Of a stretch of DNA of 64,000 nucleotides, positions 44,600 through 53,069 are shown in pieces. This DNA is from Candidatus Merdivicinus excrementipullorum (lineage in GTDB: Bacteria; Bacillota; Clostridia; Oscillospirales; Ruminococcaceae), in assembly GCA_018716725.1 (NCBI GenBank), contig DVJP01000054.1, positions 1 through 64,000 of the forward strand, read 5' to 3'. The position numbers and the translations under genes were made by a program. The notes below the pieces were generated by a model. The model ran no database searches and was not told the DNA's origin. It saw only the letters and a program-made list of their open reading frames with translations. Positions within the stretch are counted from its first letter, which is position 1. Each line of letters begins with the position of its first letter.

Positions 44600-45350
44600 C
44601 GAGCTGAATGGGGAACTGCTCCGGCTTTTTGAGGAACGGATGGCTTTGTGCGCCCAGGTGGCGGAGGAAAAGAAGAAAAACGGGATGGAGGTTTTCGCCC
44701 CAGTCCGGGAAGTGGAAATTTTAAACCAGGTGCGGCAGAAGGCTTCCCCGGAACTGGTGGATTATGACGTTTCCTTCTTTAACGGGCTTATGTCCCTAAG
44801 CCGGCAGTACCAGTCCCAGCTTCTGAACCTGGGGCCGGCGTCGGCGGGGATACCGTCCGGCATCCGGACAGAGCGGCTGGAGCTGTTCCCTCTGGATATG
44901 CAGGCGGCTCCCGCCGTGTATTCCCTGACCTCTAACCCGGAGGTTGCCCGTTATATGCGGTTTGACACCCATACCTGCCCGGAACAGGCGGAGGAGCTGA
45001 TCCGGGAATGGACCTCCGGCGGGAACTTATCTTATGTTATTACCCAAAATGATGGGAAATTTGTGGGGGTATTCGGCATACAGCCGGACAAAGAATCTCC
45101 CGGGGTCCTGAACATCTCCCTGTTCCTGTCGCCGGACCACTGGGGCCAGGGATACTGCGGGGAAATCACCGAACTGGCGGTCAAAATGGCCCGGGATATT
45201 CTCCGAGGGGAATTGGTGCGGGCTTATGTCAGGGACGCTAACATTCCTTCCTGCAAGGCTCTGGAAAAGGCGGGCTTTACAAAAAGCCGGGAATTTACCG
45301 CTGAGAACGGCCCTGTGTTTGTGTATGAATACCGGCTGGAACGGCAGTAA
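44568..45350 (+). CDS. Chorismate mutase (AroQ) fused to a GNAT acetyltransferase
   Basis: 260 aa, ATG 44568 9 nt after AAAGGAGG. Residues 1-90 are an AroQ-type chorismate mutase domain (IRRRIDELNGELLRLFEERM; VAEEKKKNGMEVFAPVREVE), with the usual Arg and Lys. Residues 105-260 are a RimJ/RimL-type GNAT domain (TERLELFPL; LSPDHWGQGYCGEITELAVK; ANIPSCKALEKAGF). The mutase converts chorismate to prephenate for Phe/Tyr synthesis; here it may instead sense aromatic intermediates. Unusual fusion. Confidence 0.82.
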   Translation: MELSQIRRRIDELNGELLRLFEERMALCAQVAEEKKKNGMEVFAPVREVEILNQVRQKASPELVDYDVSFFNGLMSLSRQYQSQLLNLGPASAGIPSGIRTERLELFPLDMQAAPAVYSLTSNPEVARYMRFDTHTCPEQAEELIREWTSGGNLSYVITQNDGKFVGVFGIQPDKESPGVLNISLFLSPDHWGQGYCGEITELAVKMARDILRGELVRAYVRDANIPSCKALEKAGFTKSREFTAENGPVFVYEYRLERQ

Positions 45351-45408
45351 TTTTTGGGTATGAGGATGCTCCAAAGGCTAATGCAGCGTTATCAGATCAA
45401 AACTCCGG

Positions 45409-45446
45409 AAAACCCGGCTGGCTTTTAAAAAAGCCAGCCGGGTTTC
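45409..45446. terminator. Bidirectional terminator between convergent genes
   Basis: AAACCCGGCTGGCTTTT / AAAAGCCAGCCGGGTTT stem. T run on both strands. Confidence 0.75.
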
Positions 45447-45473
45447 GCGTGCCGCTATGCTTTTTCAAAAGAA

Positions 45474-45896
45474 TCAGCAGTACCCCATTTTTTCCAGAAG
45501 TTGGCGCACGTGCCATATCTTGCGGTAGACAGAGGTGCGGTTTACGCCAAGCTGGCGGGCGATTTCCGAAACGGCGTAGCCATCCAGCAATCGCCGCGCA
45601 ATGTGCTCCAAATCCTTGGGCAGGGAACGGAGCGCCTCGTCCGCTTCCAGTTCGAGCTGGACCTCGTTCATGCTGCCGCCTTCATAATAGCCGCCCATGT
45701 TCTTTGGATCCTGGGCCTCCAGGGAGCAATGGCGGCGGGTTTCTTTATGCTGGATGTTGTACTCCTGCCGGTCCAATTCGCAGAGCTTTAAAATCCAGTC
45801 TGCTGTTTGCCCCGAAAAACTGCTCCGCGTTACTGCGGCGGTTTCCCCTGTGGCAAAGAAATAGGTGTACTGATCGTTTGTCTGGTTCCTTTTCAT
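45474..45896 (-). CDS. Sigma-region-4-like HTH protein
   Basis: 140 aa. The C-terminal half (about 85-137) is a sigma-70 region 4/LuxR-like HTH (ALRSLPKDLEHIARRLLDGY; ISEIARQLGVNRTSVYRKIW-like, here VSEIARQLGVNRTSVYRKIW). The N-terminal half is Ser/Thr/Gln-rich with no domain. Resembles the small sigma-like ORFs of integrative elements, but none is next to it. Divergent from 46109. Probably a DNA-binding regulator. Confidence 0.68.
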   Translation of the reverse strand: MKRNQTNDQYTYFFATGETAAVTRSSFSGQTADWILKLCELDRQEYNIQHKETRRHCSLEAQDPKNMGGYYEGGSMNEVQLELEADEALRSLPKDLEHIARRLLDGYAVSEIARQLGVNRTSVYRKIWHVRQLLEKMGYC

Positions 45897-46034
45897 GGTA
45901 CATGGATTCCTCCTGGCTGCGGCGCCGGCCAGCCGTTTATGTGATATTCTGATTTTATCAGGAAATGATCTCTCTGTCTTTCAAAACACCGCGTCCGGAT
46001 GTTTTAAAAATCACGATATTTTTCATAATTCATA

Positions 46035-46063
46035 TTGTAAATATTCTTTTTATCAAGTATACT
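46035..46063 (+). promoter_or_regulatory. Promoter of the 46109 gene
   Basis: TTGTAA, 17 nt, TATACT. Confidence 0.6.
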
Positions 46064-46108
46064 GGGATTAATGTTTGAGAGAATTACAAATAAAGGAGGA
46101 ACGCAGGG

Positions 46109-47161
46109 ATGAGAACGCAGTCGGAAACAAAATCGGAGCAGATTCAGGCCGTCAAGGAACGCCTAAACCAGGAATACAACAAATTTGCAAACAATGGAGG
46201 GACGTTATATTCGCTGCATAAGATTCTCAATGAGAGACAGGGCTTCGAGTTAAACTACGATACCCTGAGAAAAACCTTAAACCCCAATTCATCCACCCTG
46301 GATTTCTTTTGCGTGCTGGCCCTTTGCCGGTATTGGAAGCTGGATACGGCCTATATCTTATCTCCCCCGGGAAATACCCAAAAGCCCATGCCGCCTGCTG
46401 AGACTATGGTGGATTCTATTAAATTTAAAGCGCTGGACGATCCGGCATACCTGGGAACCTACTACGGTTTTTTATTCTCTAACAAAAAAGACAATTCTGA
46501 CCTGCACCGGTTATGCCTGAAAATAGAACCTTCCCAAGGGGGCGGCTTTGCCGCAGCTTTGACCGTGGAAAGCAATGTTGTGGATAAGGACGGCGTCCGG
46601 CCGCTGAGAAAAGAGCTTCACGGCATCCCCATTCTTTCTGCATTCAACAGCAATATTTTTATGACTCTGACAGACGATATGGGAAATTTCTTTTTCCTGT
46701 ATATGAATTATAAGAAATATATTACGCCTCGGGTCTTTTATCGGAAAGGGGTCGCCGTCACCTCCGCCGCTACGGATGAGCGGGAACCCGTTATGCAGTC
46801 TTTTGTCTTGTTTGACCGCCCGATTCCAGAGGATAAGCTTTGCTATATTCCCGGCCTTTTGCTTCCGCCCCAGGATTCCTGCCCCATTACAGAGGAGGCG
46901 TTGAACACGCTGAAGAGGGAGCATTCAGCTGTGGCCCGGTTTGCAGAGGAATTTGATTACATGATCAGGGAGCACCGGGAGACGGTTTATGATGTCAATG
47001 AAATTTCAATCCTTGCGGAAAAATCGTCCATGAGCAGGGAGGAGCGCTTCAAGGCGCTGTCTTTGCTGAAAGAGAGAGCGTTAGCCGCCAACAAGTTCTT
47101 TTTTACCTCGAACTTGACAGAGAGCGTTGAGTTTGTCAGGGATTATCTGCTTACGCCATAA
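46109..47161 (+). CDS. Uncharacterised HTH-containing protein, 350 aa
   Basis: ATG 46109 after AAAGGAGGAACG. The first 75 residues look like a phage-type HTH (LYSLHKILNERQGFELNYDT; LRKTLNPNSSTLDFFCVLAL). The rest (about 100-260) looks like a mixed alpha/beta ligand-binding domain, then a helical tail. No membrane segment. Not recognised beyond that. A strong terminator follows at 47164-47206. Confidence 0.55.
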   Translation: MRTQSETKSEQIQAVKERLNQEYNKFANNGGTLYSLHKILNERQGFELNYDTLRKTLNPNSSTLDFFCVLALCRYWKLDTAYILSPPGNTQKPMPPAETMVDSIKFKALDDPAYLGTYYGFLFSNKKDNSDLHRLCLKIEPSQGGGFAAALTVESNVVDKDGVRPLRKELHGIPILSAFNSNIFMTLTDDMGNFFFLYMNYKKYITPRVFYRKGVAVTSAATDEREPVMQSFVLFDRPIPEDKLCYIPGLLLPPQDSCPITEEALNTLKREHSAVARFAEEFDYMIREHRETVYDVNEISILAEKSSMSREERFKALSLLKERALAANKFFFTSNLTESVEFVRDYLLTP

Positions 47162-47163
47162 AC

Positions 47164-47206
47164 AAAAGGGAACCGTCTGCTTTATCTGCGGACGGTCCCT
47201 TTTCTC
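47164..47206 (+). terminator. Terminator of the 46109 gene
   Basis: AAAAGGGAACCGTC / GACGGTCCCTTTT stem followed by CTCTTTT. Confidence 0.75.
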
Positions 47207-47294
47207 TTTTGAGCGATGCCCGTAATGTGATTTTTGGGAATATCGCATTATTAATTATAAAAAATATGCATTTATCAATGTGTTTATGTAAACT

Positions 47295-47323
47295 CTACCA
47301 TTACTTACACTAATGGTAGGAGG
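47295..47323 (+). promoter_or_regulatory. Inverted repeat overlapping the RBS of the XRE gene
   Basis: CTACCATTA-7 nt-TAATGGTAG; the right arm runs into AGGAGG. With CTC just before the left arm the stem could extend over the RBS. It may act as an operator for the HTH protein or mask its own translation. Confidence 0.55.
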
Positions 47324-47331
47324 TTGAATCG

Positions 47332-47676
47332 ATGCAAGAAAAAAAGCAAATGAATGCAGAAATCGGCGCGCGGATTAAAGAAGAACGAGAAAAGGCAAGA
47401 CTGACCCAGGAACGCTTTTCCGAGCTGATCGGGCTGGGACCAAAAAGCGTGTCCGCTTTTGAGCGGGGAGCTGTGGGAATTTCATTTACCACTCTCAAAA
47501 AAATCTGTCAGGTGCTGTCTGTGTCCAGCGACCAGATCCTGTTTGGGAAAACAGAAGCCGACGGCAATGATTTGACGGAGTTAGTCCATCGGCTGGAACG
47601 TCTTTCCCCCAAACAGTACGCCATCACAAAGGAAGTGATTTTTAAACTTTTAGAGGCGTTTTCTTTAGAGGAATAA
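47332..47676 (+). CDS. XRE-family transcriptional regulator
   Basis: 114 aa. HTH at about residues 10-65 (IGARIKEEREKARLTQERFS; GPKSVSAFERGAVGISFTTL; LSVSSDQILFGK), a Cro/C1-type fold, then a short helical tail. ATG 47332, AGGAGG 8 nt upstream. Likely autoregulated through the inverted repeat at its start. Resembles regulators of mobile elements and of quorum or phase switches; target unknown. Confidence 0.85.
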   Translation: MQEKKQMNAEIGARIKEEREKARLTQERFSELIGLGPKSVSAFERGAVGISFTTLKKICQVLSVSSDQILFGKTEADGNDLTELVHRLERLSPKQYAITKEVIFKLLEAFSLEE

Positions 47677-47686
47677 GATTTTGAGC

Positions 47687-47716
47687 AAGGGTATCTTTTG
47701 ATCCTTGCTTCTTTTT
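47687..47716 (+). terminator. Terminator of the XRE gene
   Basis: AGCAAGG / CCTTGCT stem with a 12-nt loop followed by TCTTTTTT. Confidence 0.75.
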
Positions 47717-48033
47717 TAGCCTCTGCCCGCCGTTTCTTCTTGCCGGAGTTTTTCCAAATAAGATTTCCGCAGCGACTCTAATTCTTGCGAAATTTCCTCC
47801 TTTGACTTCTGAGATTCCCGGAACAGCTGGTATTCCCGGCCGGCAAGGGCCTGGTCCAGCAATTCTTCCAACAACTCTTCCGGCGTCCTGCACAATACTG
47901 CTTCAAAGCTGTCGCAATATGGCTCCTCGTAAAACAATCGAACATATCCCCAAGATGTCTGGAGAACCTGCACGTTGGATTGTTCTCGTAAGTAATCCCC
48001 AAAAGCGTTGATGACCTGCGCATATGTGACCAT
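47716..48033 (-). CDS. Small uncharacterised protein, 105 aa
   Basis: ATG 48033 with AAAGGGGCG upstream. N-terminal half alpha/beta (VINAFGDYLREQSNVQVLQT; GYVRLFYEEPYCDSFEAVLC), C-terminal half a charged helix (about 70-103). No signal or membrane segment. Convergent with the XRE gene. A strand-swapped frame nearby (48040-48230) has a weak protein-like stretch of about 50 codons ending SLLTNAAK, possibly a relic. Confidence 0.55.
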   Translation of the reverse strand: MVTYAQVINAFGDYLREQSNVQVLQTSWGYVRLFYEEPYCDSFEAVLCRTPEELLEELLDQALAGREYQLFRESQKSKEEISQELESLRKSYLEKLRQEETAGRG

Positions 48034-48302
48034 GCTGCCGTACGCCCCTTTCTCTATTCTCTTCCCTCAGAGGAACTTCTCACCTATAAGCCACGGCAGG
48101 AGCCGTTTGTTGCGCTTAAAAGAAAGAATAATTTTTCTGCTTCAGAAATGGTTTTTCATCCAATGAGGGACGTCTGGAAAAACGGCAGTATTTGGCTTTA
48201 TTCATTATTGACGAATGCTGCAAAATAGAGTATGCTGTCTATATTGCATCGTTCCATTTGGGATAAAAATGGTATACGGAGGGCAAGAAAGGCGGTAATA
48301 TT

Positions 48303-48743
48303 ATGCATCCGGAAGCAGAAAAATTCCTTATTCGGGTCAAAAGAGCCATGTGCGCCGGCGAAGAGGGAAAAACTGGATCTTCCCTGCCTGGTTCACGCAG
48401 CTGGAAATATGCTGATGGAGAATTTGATTATATGGACACCTGTTTTGGGACGGAGCAATTTACAAGGCAGGAGGTGTTATGGGAGAAAAAAACGCCTATT
48501 TGGGCGGCAAATTATGTGGGACGGATTCTTGGGAAGGATTTTCCGGCAGACTTTTTCCGGGAGGCGCTGCTGGCGGGATGCTGCCGCTTCCCGTACCGGG
48601 GAGCAGAACAGTATGAAAAGGGGGGCTGGATTTATAAATGCGCCGCCAAGGGGGACCCGGATTGGTTCTATGGATACGAAGAAATTCTCTACCGGGATCT
48701 GCTTATGTATGAATGCGCTTTCCATGGCGGACAGCTCCGATAA
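48303..48743 (+). CDS. DUF5680-like protein
   Basis: 146 aa, ATG 48303 after AAGAAAGGCGG. Features: KYADGEFDYMDTCFGTEQFT, QEVLWEKKTPIWAANYVGRI and EQYEKGGWIYKCAAKGDPDW. Fits DUF5680, a small cytosolic alpha/beta family of unknown role common in Clostridia. Alone in its transcription unit. Confidence 0.65.
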   Translation: MHPEAEKFLIRVKRAMCAGEEGKTGSSLPGSRSWKYADGEFDYMDTCFGTEQFTRQEVLWEKKTPIWAANYVGRILGKDFPADFFREALLAGCCRFPYRGAEQYEKGGWIYKCAAKGDPDWFYGYEEILYRDLLMYECAFHGGQLR

Positions 48744-48843
48744 AAGCGGGCATTGACGCAGCAGGGATCGCCTGATAAAGGACAACGGGAAAGAGTGAAA
48801 CAGCTTCGGGACGATCCCCGCTATTTTGAAAGGAAGAATTCAA

Positions 48844-51039
48844 ATGTACTTTAGACCAGTAGAAAAAGTTCAGCAGTATGAAGGCATTTTTTCCTCATTC
48901 CCAGTGAAAACGCCAACCGCAGGGGAGCCGGACGGCCCTCTGTTTGGCAACGGGGACATTGGCGTTGTAGCCGGCGGAACAGGGGAGGCCCTGACCTTCT
49001 GGCTCAGCAAAAATGATTTCTGGAGCTCGGCTAATATCAATCAAAGAGGAGAGCGGCTCTGCGGCGTAAAATGCCTGGGGACCCTGCGGATCTGCTCTGA
49101 CGCCTTAAAAGGCGCGTCCTTTTCCGCCCGGCAGAAAATCGGGACGGCGGATGTGGAAATAGAACTCCATACAGAGGAAAAGGGCCTGCATATCAGCGCT
49201 TACGCCCCCTATCAGCAGAGCGCGGTTGTGGTGCGGCTGGAATCCCGGAAAGGCGATATTCCATTAAAAATCTGTTTGGAACCTATGGAAGATGAAGCCG
49301 CCGCCTGCTCCCAAAAAACGGAGGGCAACATGATTACGGCCGCTAAGGAGTATACAGGCGAAAACATGGAATGGGAAACAAAAGCGGCAGCCGTTTGCCG
49401 TATTTTGGAGTGGAATCAGGCAGAAGGCGTTTTGCGGGAAGGGGACAGCCTGACCCTGGCCGCGGCTGTTTATACAAACCATGACGCCGCGAATTACCTG
49501 GAATTGGCTGAAAAAACCGTGCGTGACGTTACGCCGGAAACACTTACTCAGTACCGGTCTGAACATCTTGGCTGGTGGAAGGATTTCTGGAACACTTCTG
49601 GAATTTCCATTCCCTCGGAGCCGGATGTGGAAAAATTCTGGTATGCGTCCCATTACCTGATGGCCTGCTGCTGCAAGGAAGGGAAATTCGCCCCGGGTAT
49701 CTTCGGCAACTGGATTACCACTAATAAGCCCAATTGGCAGGGGGATTATCACCTGAATTATAACTACCAGGCGCCCTGGTGGGGCGTGTTCTCCTCCAAC
49801 AAGGTGGCCCTGGCCGACCCCTACGACCAGCCGTTGATGGAGTACATTCCCCAGGCCCGGAAAAACGCCCGGGAAGAACTGGGCTGCCGGGGGATTTATT
49901 CCAAAGTGGGTATTGGCCCCAAAGGCTTAGAAACTGCCCGGATGTATAATCAGGACGGCACGGAAAACCATGAAGCTCCCTACTGGGGACAAAAATCTAA
50001 TTCCGCTTATGCGGCGGTAAATATGGTTATGCGGTTTTACAGCACCTGGGACAAAGAATACGCCCGGAAATACGCTCTGCCGTACCTGCGGGAGACGGCG
50101 GATTTTTGGGAAGATTATCTGAAATTCGAGGACGGCCGGTATGTGATTTACAACGACTGCATTCATGAAAACGGTTATGCCGCCAGGGGGATTTTCGATT
50201 GGGTGGATGAAAATACGCCGGACTACAGCGATGATTTTAACCCTATCCTCACTTTGGGGCTGCTGCGGCTGGTTTTCCGAGGGTTACTTGATATTTCGGA
50301 ATACTTAGGGGAAGATGAAGGCCGGCGGGAGAAATGGAACCACATCCTCACTCATCTAAGCGATTTCCCCATCCAGGAAAGGGAAGGGAAAACCGTGTTC
50401 CGCTATACGGAACGGGGCATGGACTGGTGCGGCGGCAACAGCCTGGGCATCCAGCATATCTTCCCCGGCGGGTGCATCGGCCTGTCCTCCGATGAAAAGC
50501 TGCTGAAAATTGCCCGGGACACCATTACGGTCATGCACCGCTGGTCCGATTACAACGCTTTCCCCACTTTCTTTACAGCGGCGGCCCGGGTGGGATATGA
50601 CCCGGAAATTATCCTCAGCAAATTCAAGGAACAGTTTTTAAACCACTCTTTCCCCAACCTGTTCATCTATTACGGCGGCGGTGGGATCGAGTGCTGCAGC
50701 GCCGTTCCCAGCTGTATTAACGAAATGCTGTTCCAGAGCCATGAGGGGATTCTGCGGTTCTTCCCAGTATGGGATAAAAGGAAGAACGCGTCCTTCTATC
50801 AGCTGCGGGGATACGGGGCGTTTGTGGTTTCGGCGGAACTGAAAGACGGCATTGTGGGGGAAATTGACCTGGCAAGCGAACAGGGACGGCCCTGTACTAT
50901 CCTCTGCCCCTGGGAACCCGGCATGGTTGTCCTGGAAGATGGAAAGCCCGTTCCCTGCAAAATAAAGGAAATCAGGGATGGCCAAGCCTATACTTTTGAA
51001 ACAAGAAAAAACCGCCATTATAAAATTGCATCAAAATAA
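48844..51039 (+). CDS. GH95-like glycoside hydrolase
   Basis: 731 aa, ATG 48844 after AAAGGAAG. No signal peptide, so cytoplasmic. N-terminal beta domain with EPDGPLFGNGDIGVVAGG, central (alpha/alpha)6 barrel with WQGDYHLNYNYQAPWWGVFS and a C-terminal segment GIECCSAVPSCINEMLFQSH ... FVVSAELKDGIVGEI. This is the layout of GH95 (alpha-L-fucosidase/galactosidase) relatives, but the match is distant. It probably cleaves an imported oligosaccharide. Followed directly by a terminator hairpin and an IS remnant. Confidence 0.72.
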   Translation: MYFRPVEKVQQYEGIFSSFPVKTPTAGEPDGPLFGNGDIGVVAGGTGEALTFWLSKNDFWSSANINQRGERLCGVKCLGTLRICSDALKGASFSARQKIGTADVEIELHTEEKGLHISAYAPYQQSAVVVRLESRKGDIPLKICLEPMEDEAAACSQKTEGNMITAAKEYTGENMEWETKAAAVCRILEWNQAEGVLREGDSLTLAAAVYTNHDAANYLELAEKTVRDVTPETLTQYRSEHLGWWKDFWNTSGISIPSEPDVEKFWYASHYLMACCCKEGKFAPGIFGNWITTNKPNWQGDYHLNYNYQAPWWGVFSSNKVALADPYDQPLMEYIPQARKNAREELGCRGIYSKVGIGPKGLETARMYNQDGTENHEAPYWGQKSNSAYAAVNMVMRFYSTWDKEYARKYALPYLRETADFWEDYLKFEDGRYVIYNDCIHENGYAARGIFDWVDENTPDYSDDFNPILTLGLLRLVFRGLLDISEYLGEDEGRREKWNHILTHLSDFPIQEREGKTVFRYTERGMDWCGGNSLGIQHIFPGGCIGLSSDEKLLKIARDTITVMHRWSDYNAFPTFFTAAARVGYDPEIILSKFKEQFLNHSFPNLFIYYGGGGIECCSAVPSCINEMLFQSHEGILRFFPVWDKRKNASFYQLRGYGAFVVSAELKDGIVGEIDLASEQGRPCTILCPWEPGMVVLEDGKPVPCKIKEIRDGQAYTFETRKNRHYKIASK

Positions 51040-51060
51040 AAACAGAAAACCTGTAAAGGC

Positions 51061-51087
51061 AGGACCCTCCAGTAAACGGAGGGTCCT
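51061..51087 (+). terminator. Terminator hairpin of the GH95-like gene, interrupted
   Basis: AGGACCCTCC / GGAGGGTCCT stem with a 7-nt loop. The T run is replaced by the IS1182-type end that starts at 51088. Confidence 0.65.
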
Positions 51088-51726
51088 CAGCCTGTCGAAA
51101 AAGGTCACCGAAAGGTGGCCTTTTTCTCGTAATGAGAGCGAAAATGCGGTATAATGGTGTAGGGTGATAAAAAATGCTGGTAAAAAACGCAGAAAATACG
51201 CGTTCTTTCCACTTGTTATACCCGTCCCAAAAGCAAAGAGAACGGCCATCCCTGGCGGGCGTATGTGTATGACGAATACTTTGATGATGTGATCTGCCCG
51301 GAGTACCGTGCGCTGCATTATTCCACAGGAATGTGTACTGAAAATGCCAAGTGTGAGAAAACAGTCTTGCGTCATGTCTGGCAGAACTATGTGGAGATGG
51401 CGGTATACAAAGAGCTGTACCGTCTGCGAAAAGAGAAGATTGAGCGTGTGTTCGCCGATGCGAAGGAGAAGCACAGTATGCGTTACACGCAGTACAGAGG
51501 CTTGGCTCAGGTAACAAACTGGGTGAAGCTTAAATTTGCTGCCATGAATCTGAAAAAACTGGCCACCTGGAAATGGAATAGCCGCCATCCGGCGCCGGAT
51601 GGCGGCAAACGCTCCGGATTCCGCGAAAATATTCCGGACATTTCGCTTCTTTTTCCCTTTTCGTTCCGATTTGCAAACCAAAAACTCCTCTGGCTTGATT
51701 GCACCAGCAGGTTTTTCGACAGGCTG
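51088..51726 (+). mobile_element. Internally deleted IS1182-family element (639 nt)
   Basis: Both outer ends are present: CAGCCTGTCGAAAAAGG at the left and its inverted form at 51715-51726. The transposase is reduced. A promoter-like TATAAT (51150), a short N-terminal piece, then the C-terminal part (YEYFDDVICPEYRALHYS-like; CTENAKCEKTVLRHVW; KEKIERVFADAKEKHSMRYT; FAAMNLKKLATW). Central catalytic residues are lost. It needs an intact IS1182 transposase elsewhere to move. Confidence 0.8.
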
Positions 51727-51750
51727 AAGCCGCCCTTTGGGGCGGCTTCA
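51727..51750. terminator. Hairpin abutting the right IS end
   Basis: AAGCCGCCC-TTT-GGGGCGGCTT, identical to 34864-34885, immediately after the IS end. Confidence 0.6.
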
Positions 51751-51774
51751 GATTTTCTCAAACCTTTCAAGACA

Positions 51775-52045
51775 AAAGAAAAGTTTTACTCAACTTTAAT
51801 TTTTATGCTTTGCTAACGCAAATGCACCGTGGAAAAAATTTAGAAGATTCTAGAATTTGATTTTACTTTGTAAAATCAAATCGCGGGGTCATCCGCGGCG
51901 AGCCTGCGGGCTCGCTTTTTCTTAATGTTCGCGCCCGAGGCGCGAAAGAGTAAGATTTCGCTTTCTGAGGAAAGCGACCGAGGGCCTTGCCCTCTGGACA
52001 CCCACCAGCTTTTAAAAAAGCTGGACCAAAACTTTTATTTTTTCT
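51775..52045 (+). repeat. Modular hairpin repeat, copy C
   Basis: Same scaffold as copies A/B/D with different arms: TTTGATTTTAC/GTAAAATCAAA, GCGCCCGAGGCGC, CGCTTTC/GAAAGCG (51959-51976), GAGGGC/GCCCTC (51980-51994), CCAGCTTTT/AAAAGCTGG (52005-52024). Ends close to the stop of the BirA gene. No gene. Confidence 0.8.
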
Positions 52046-52057
52046 TTTCCGCAGTTT

Positions 52058-53053
52058 TTACGCTTTCCAAGGCCGGATGCTGATTTCCCCGCTGTTTAAA
52101 GCGGCTATAGAGCCGTCCTCCCGGCGCACCAGGAGCCGACCTTCCCCGTCCACGTCCAGGGCCACCGCCGGGTACTGCTCCCGCAGGCCGCACACCTGGA
52201 CGGTCTGACCCAGGAAAAAGAGCTTTTCCCGGTATTTCCGGAGGATTTCCTCCCGGTTTTGGGGGAATTTTCCCTGATAAAAGTACCGTTCAAAATTCCT
52301 GCAAAGGCAGGCGGCGTAATCCGCCGGGGAAACCCGCACCCCGGAACCCATATACACCGACCCGGCGATTTCCCGCAGCTCTTCCGGGAAATCCTCCTCT
52401 TTTTGCAGCAGGTTCATGCCGATGCCCACCGCCGCGTAATCCACCGCGCCGTTTTCCCCGCTGACGGAGCACTCCGTGAGAATCCCGCAGATTTTTTTGC
52501 CTCCCATGAACAAATCGTTGGTCCATTTGATGCCGGGGCAGACGCCGGAAAGCTCTCCAATGGTGTCCGCCGCCGCAACAGCAGCAAGCAGCGTCACCAA
52601 ATTCAGTTCCCCCACGGAAATTTCCGGCCGCAGGAGGATGGTTAAATAGACCCCGGCATTGGGCGGGGACTCAAATTTCCGGGCCAAGCGCCCCCGGCCC
52701 ACAGTCTGTTTCCGGGCAATAGCCACGGCTCCGCCGGGCGCGCCTTCCTGGGCTTTCTGCCGGATATAGGAATTGGTGGAATCGATTTCTTCCAGGAAAT
52801 ACAGCTCCCGGCCCACCACCTGGGTATCCAGCCGCCGCTGCACCTCATATCCGGAATACACCTCCCCGCCCAGATAGCGGTAGCCCTTGTTGGCGGCGGT
52901 TTCGATTTGATACCCTTCCTCTTGAAGGGAAGCCATATTTTTCCAAACCGCAGTCCGGGAAATCCCCAGCTGCTCCGCCAATTCCCCGCCGGAAACAACC
53001 TCATCGGGCGTTTGGCGGAGCCTTTCCAAAATCTGATAACGGGTCAGCGCCAT
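52058..53053 (-). CDS. birA: Bifunctional biotin ligase/biotin operon repressor
   Basis: 331 aa, ATG 53053 with GGAGG upstream; the frame runs 9 codons further. N-terminal winged HTH (MALTRYQILERLRQ; ISRTAVWKNMASLQEEGYQI), central ligase with GRGRLARKFESPPNAG and KWTNDLFMGGKKICGIL, small C-terminal domain. Biotinylates carboxylase carriers and may repress biotin genes. Followed 12 nt upstream by an Hpt-protein gene, forming an unusual pair. Confidence 0.92.
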   Translation of the reverse strand: MALTRYQILERLRQTPDEVVSGGELAEQLGISRTAVWKNMASLQEEGYQIETAANKGYRYLGGEVYSGYEVQRRLDTQVVGRELYFLEEIDSTNSYIRQKAQEGAPGGAVAIARKQTVGRGRLARKFESPPNAGVYLTILLRPEISVGELNLVTLLAAVAAADTIGELSGVCPGIKWTNDLFMGGKKICGILTECSVSGENGAVDYAAVGIGMNLLQKEEDFPEELREIAGSVYMGSGVRVSPADYAACLCRNFERYFYQGKFPQNREEILRKYREKLFFLGQTVQVCGLREQYPAVALDVDGEGRLLVRREDGSIAALNSGEISIRPWKA

Positions 53054-53069
53054 GAAACCAGCATCCTCC

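Noticed and set aside
47332..48033. Toxin-antitoxin system from the XRE gene and the convergent 105-aa gene
   Set aside because: Genes are convergent with a terminator between them, and neither product has a toxin motif.
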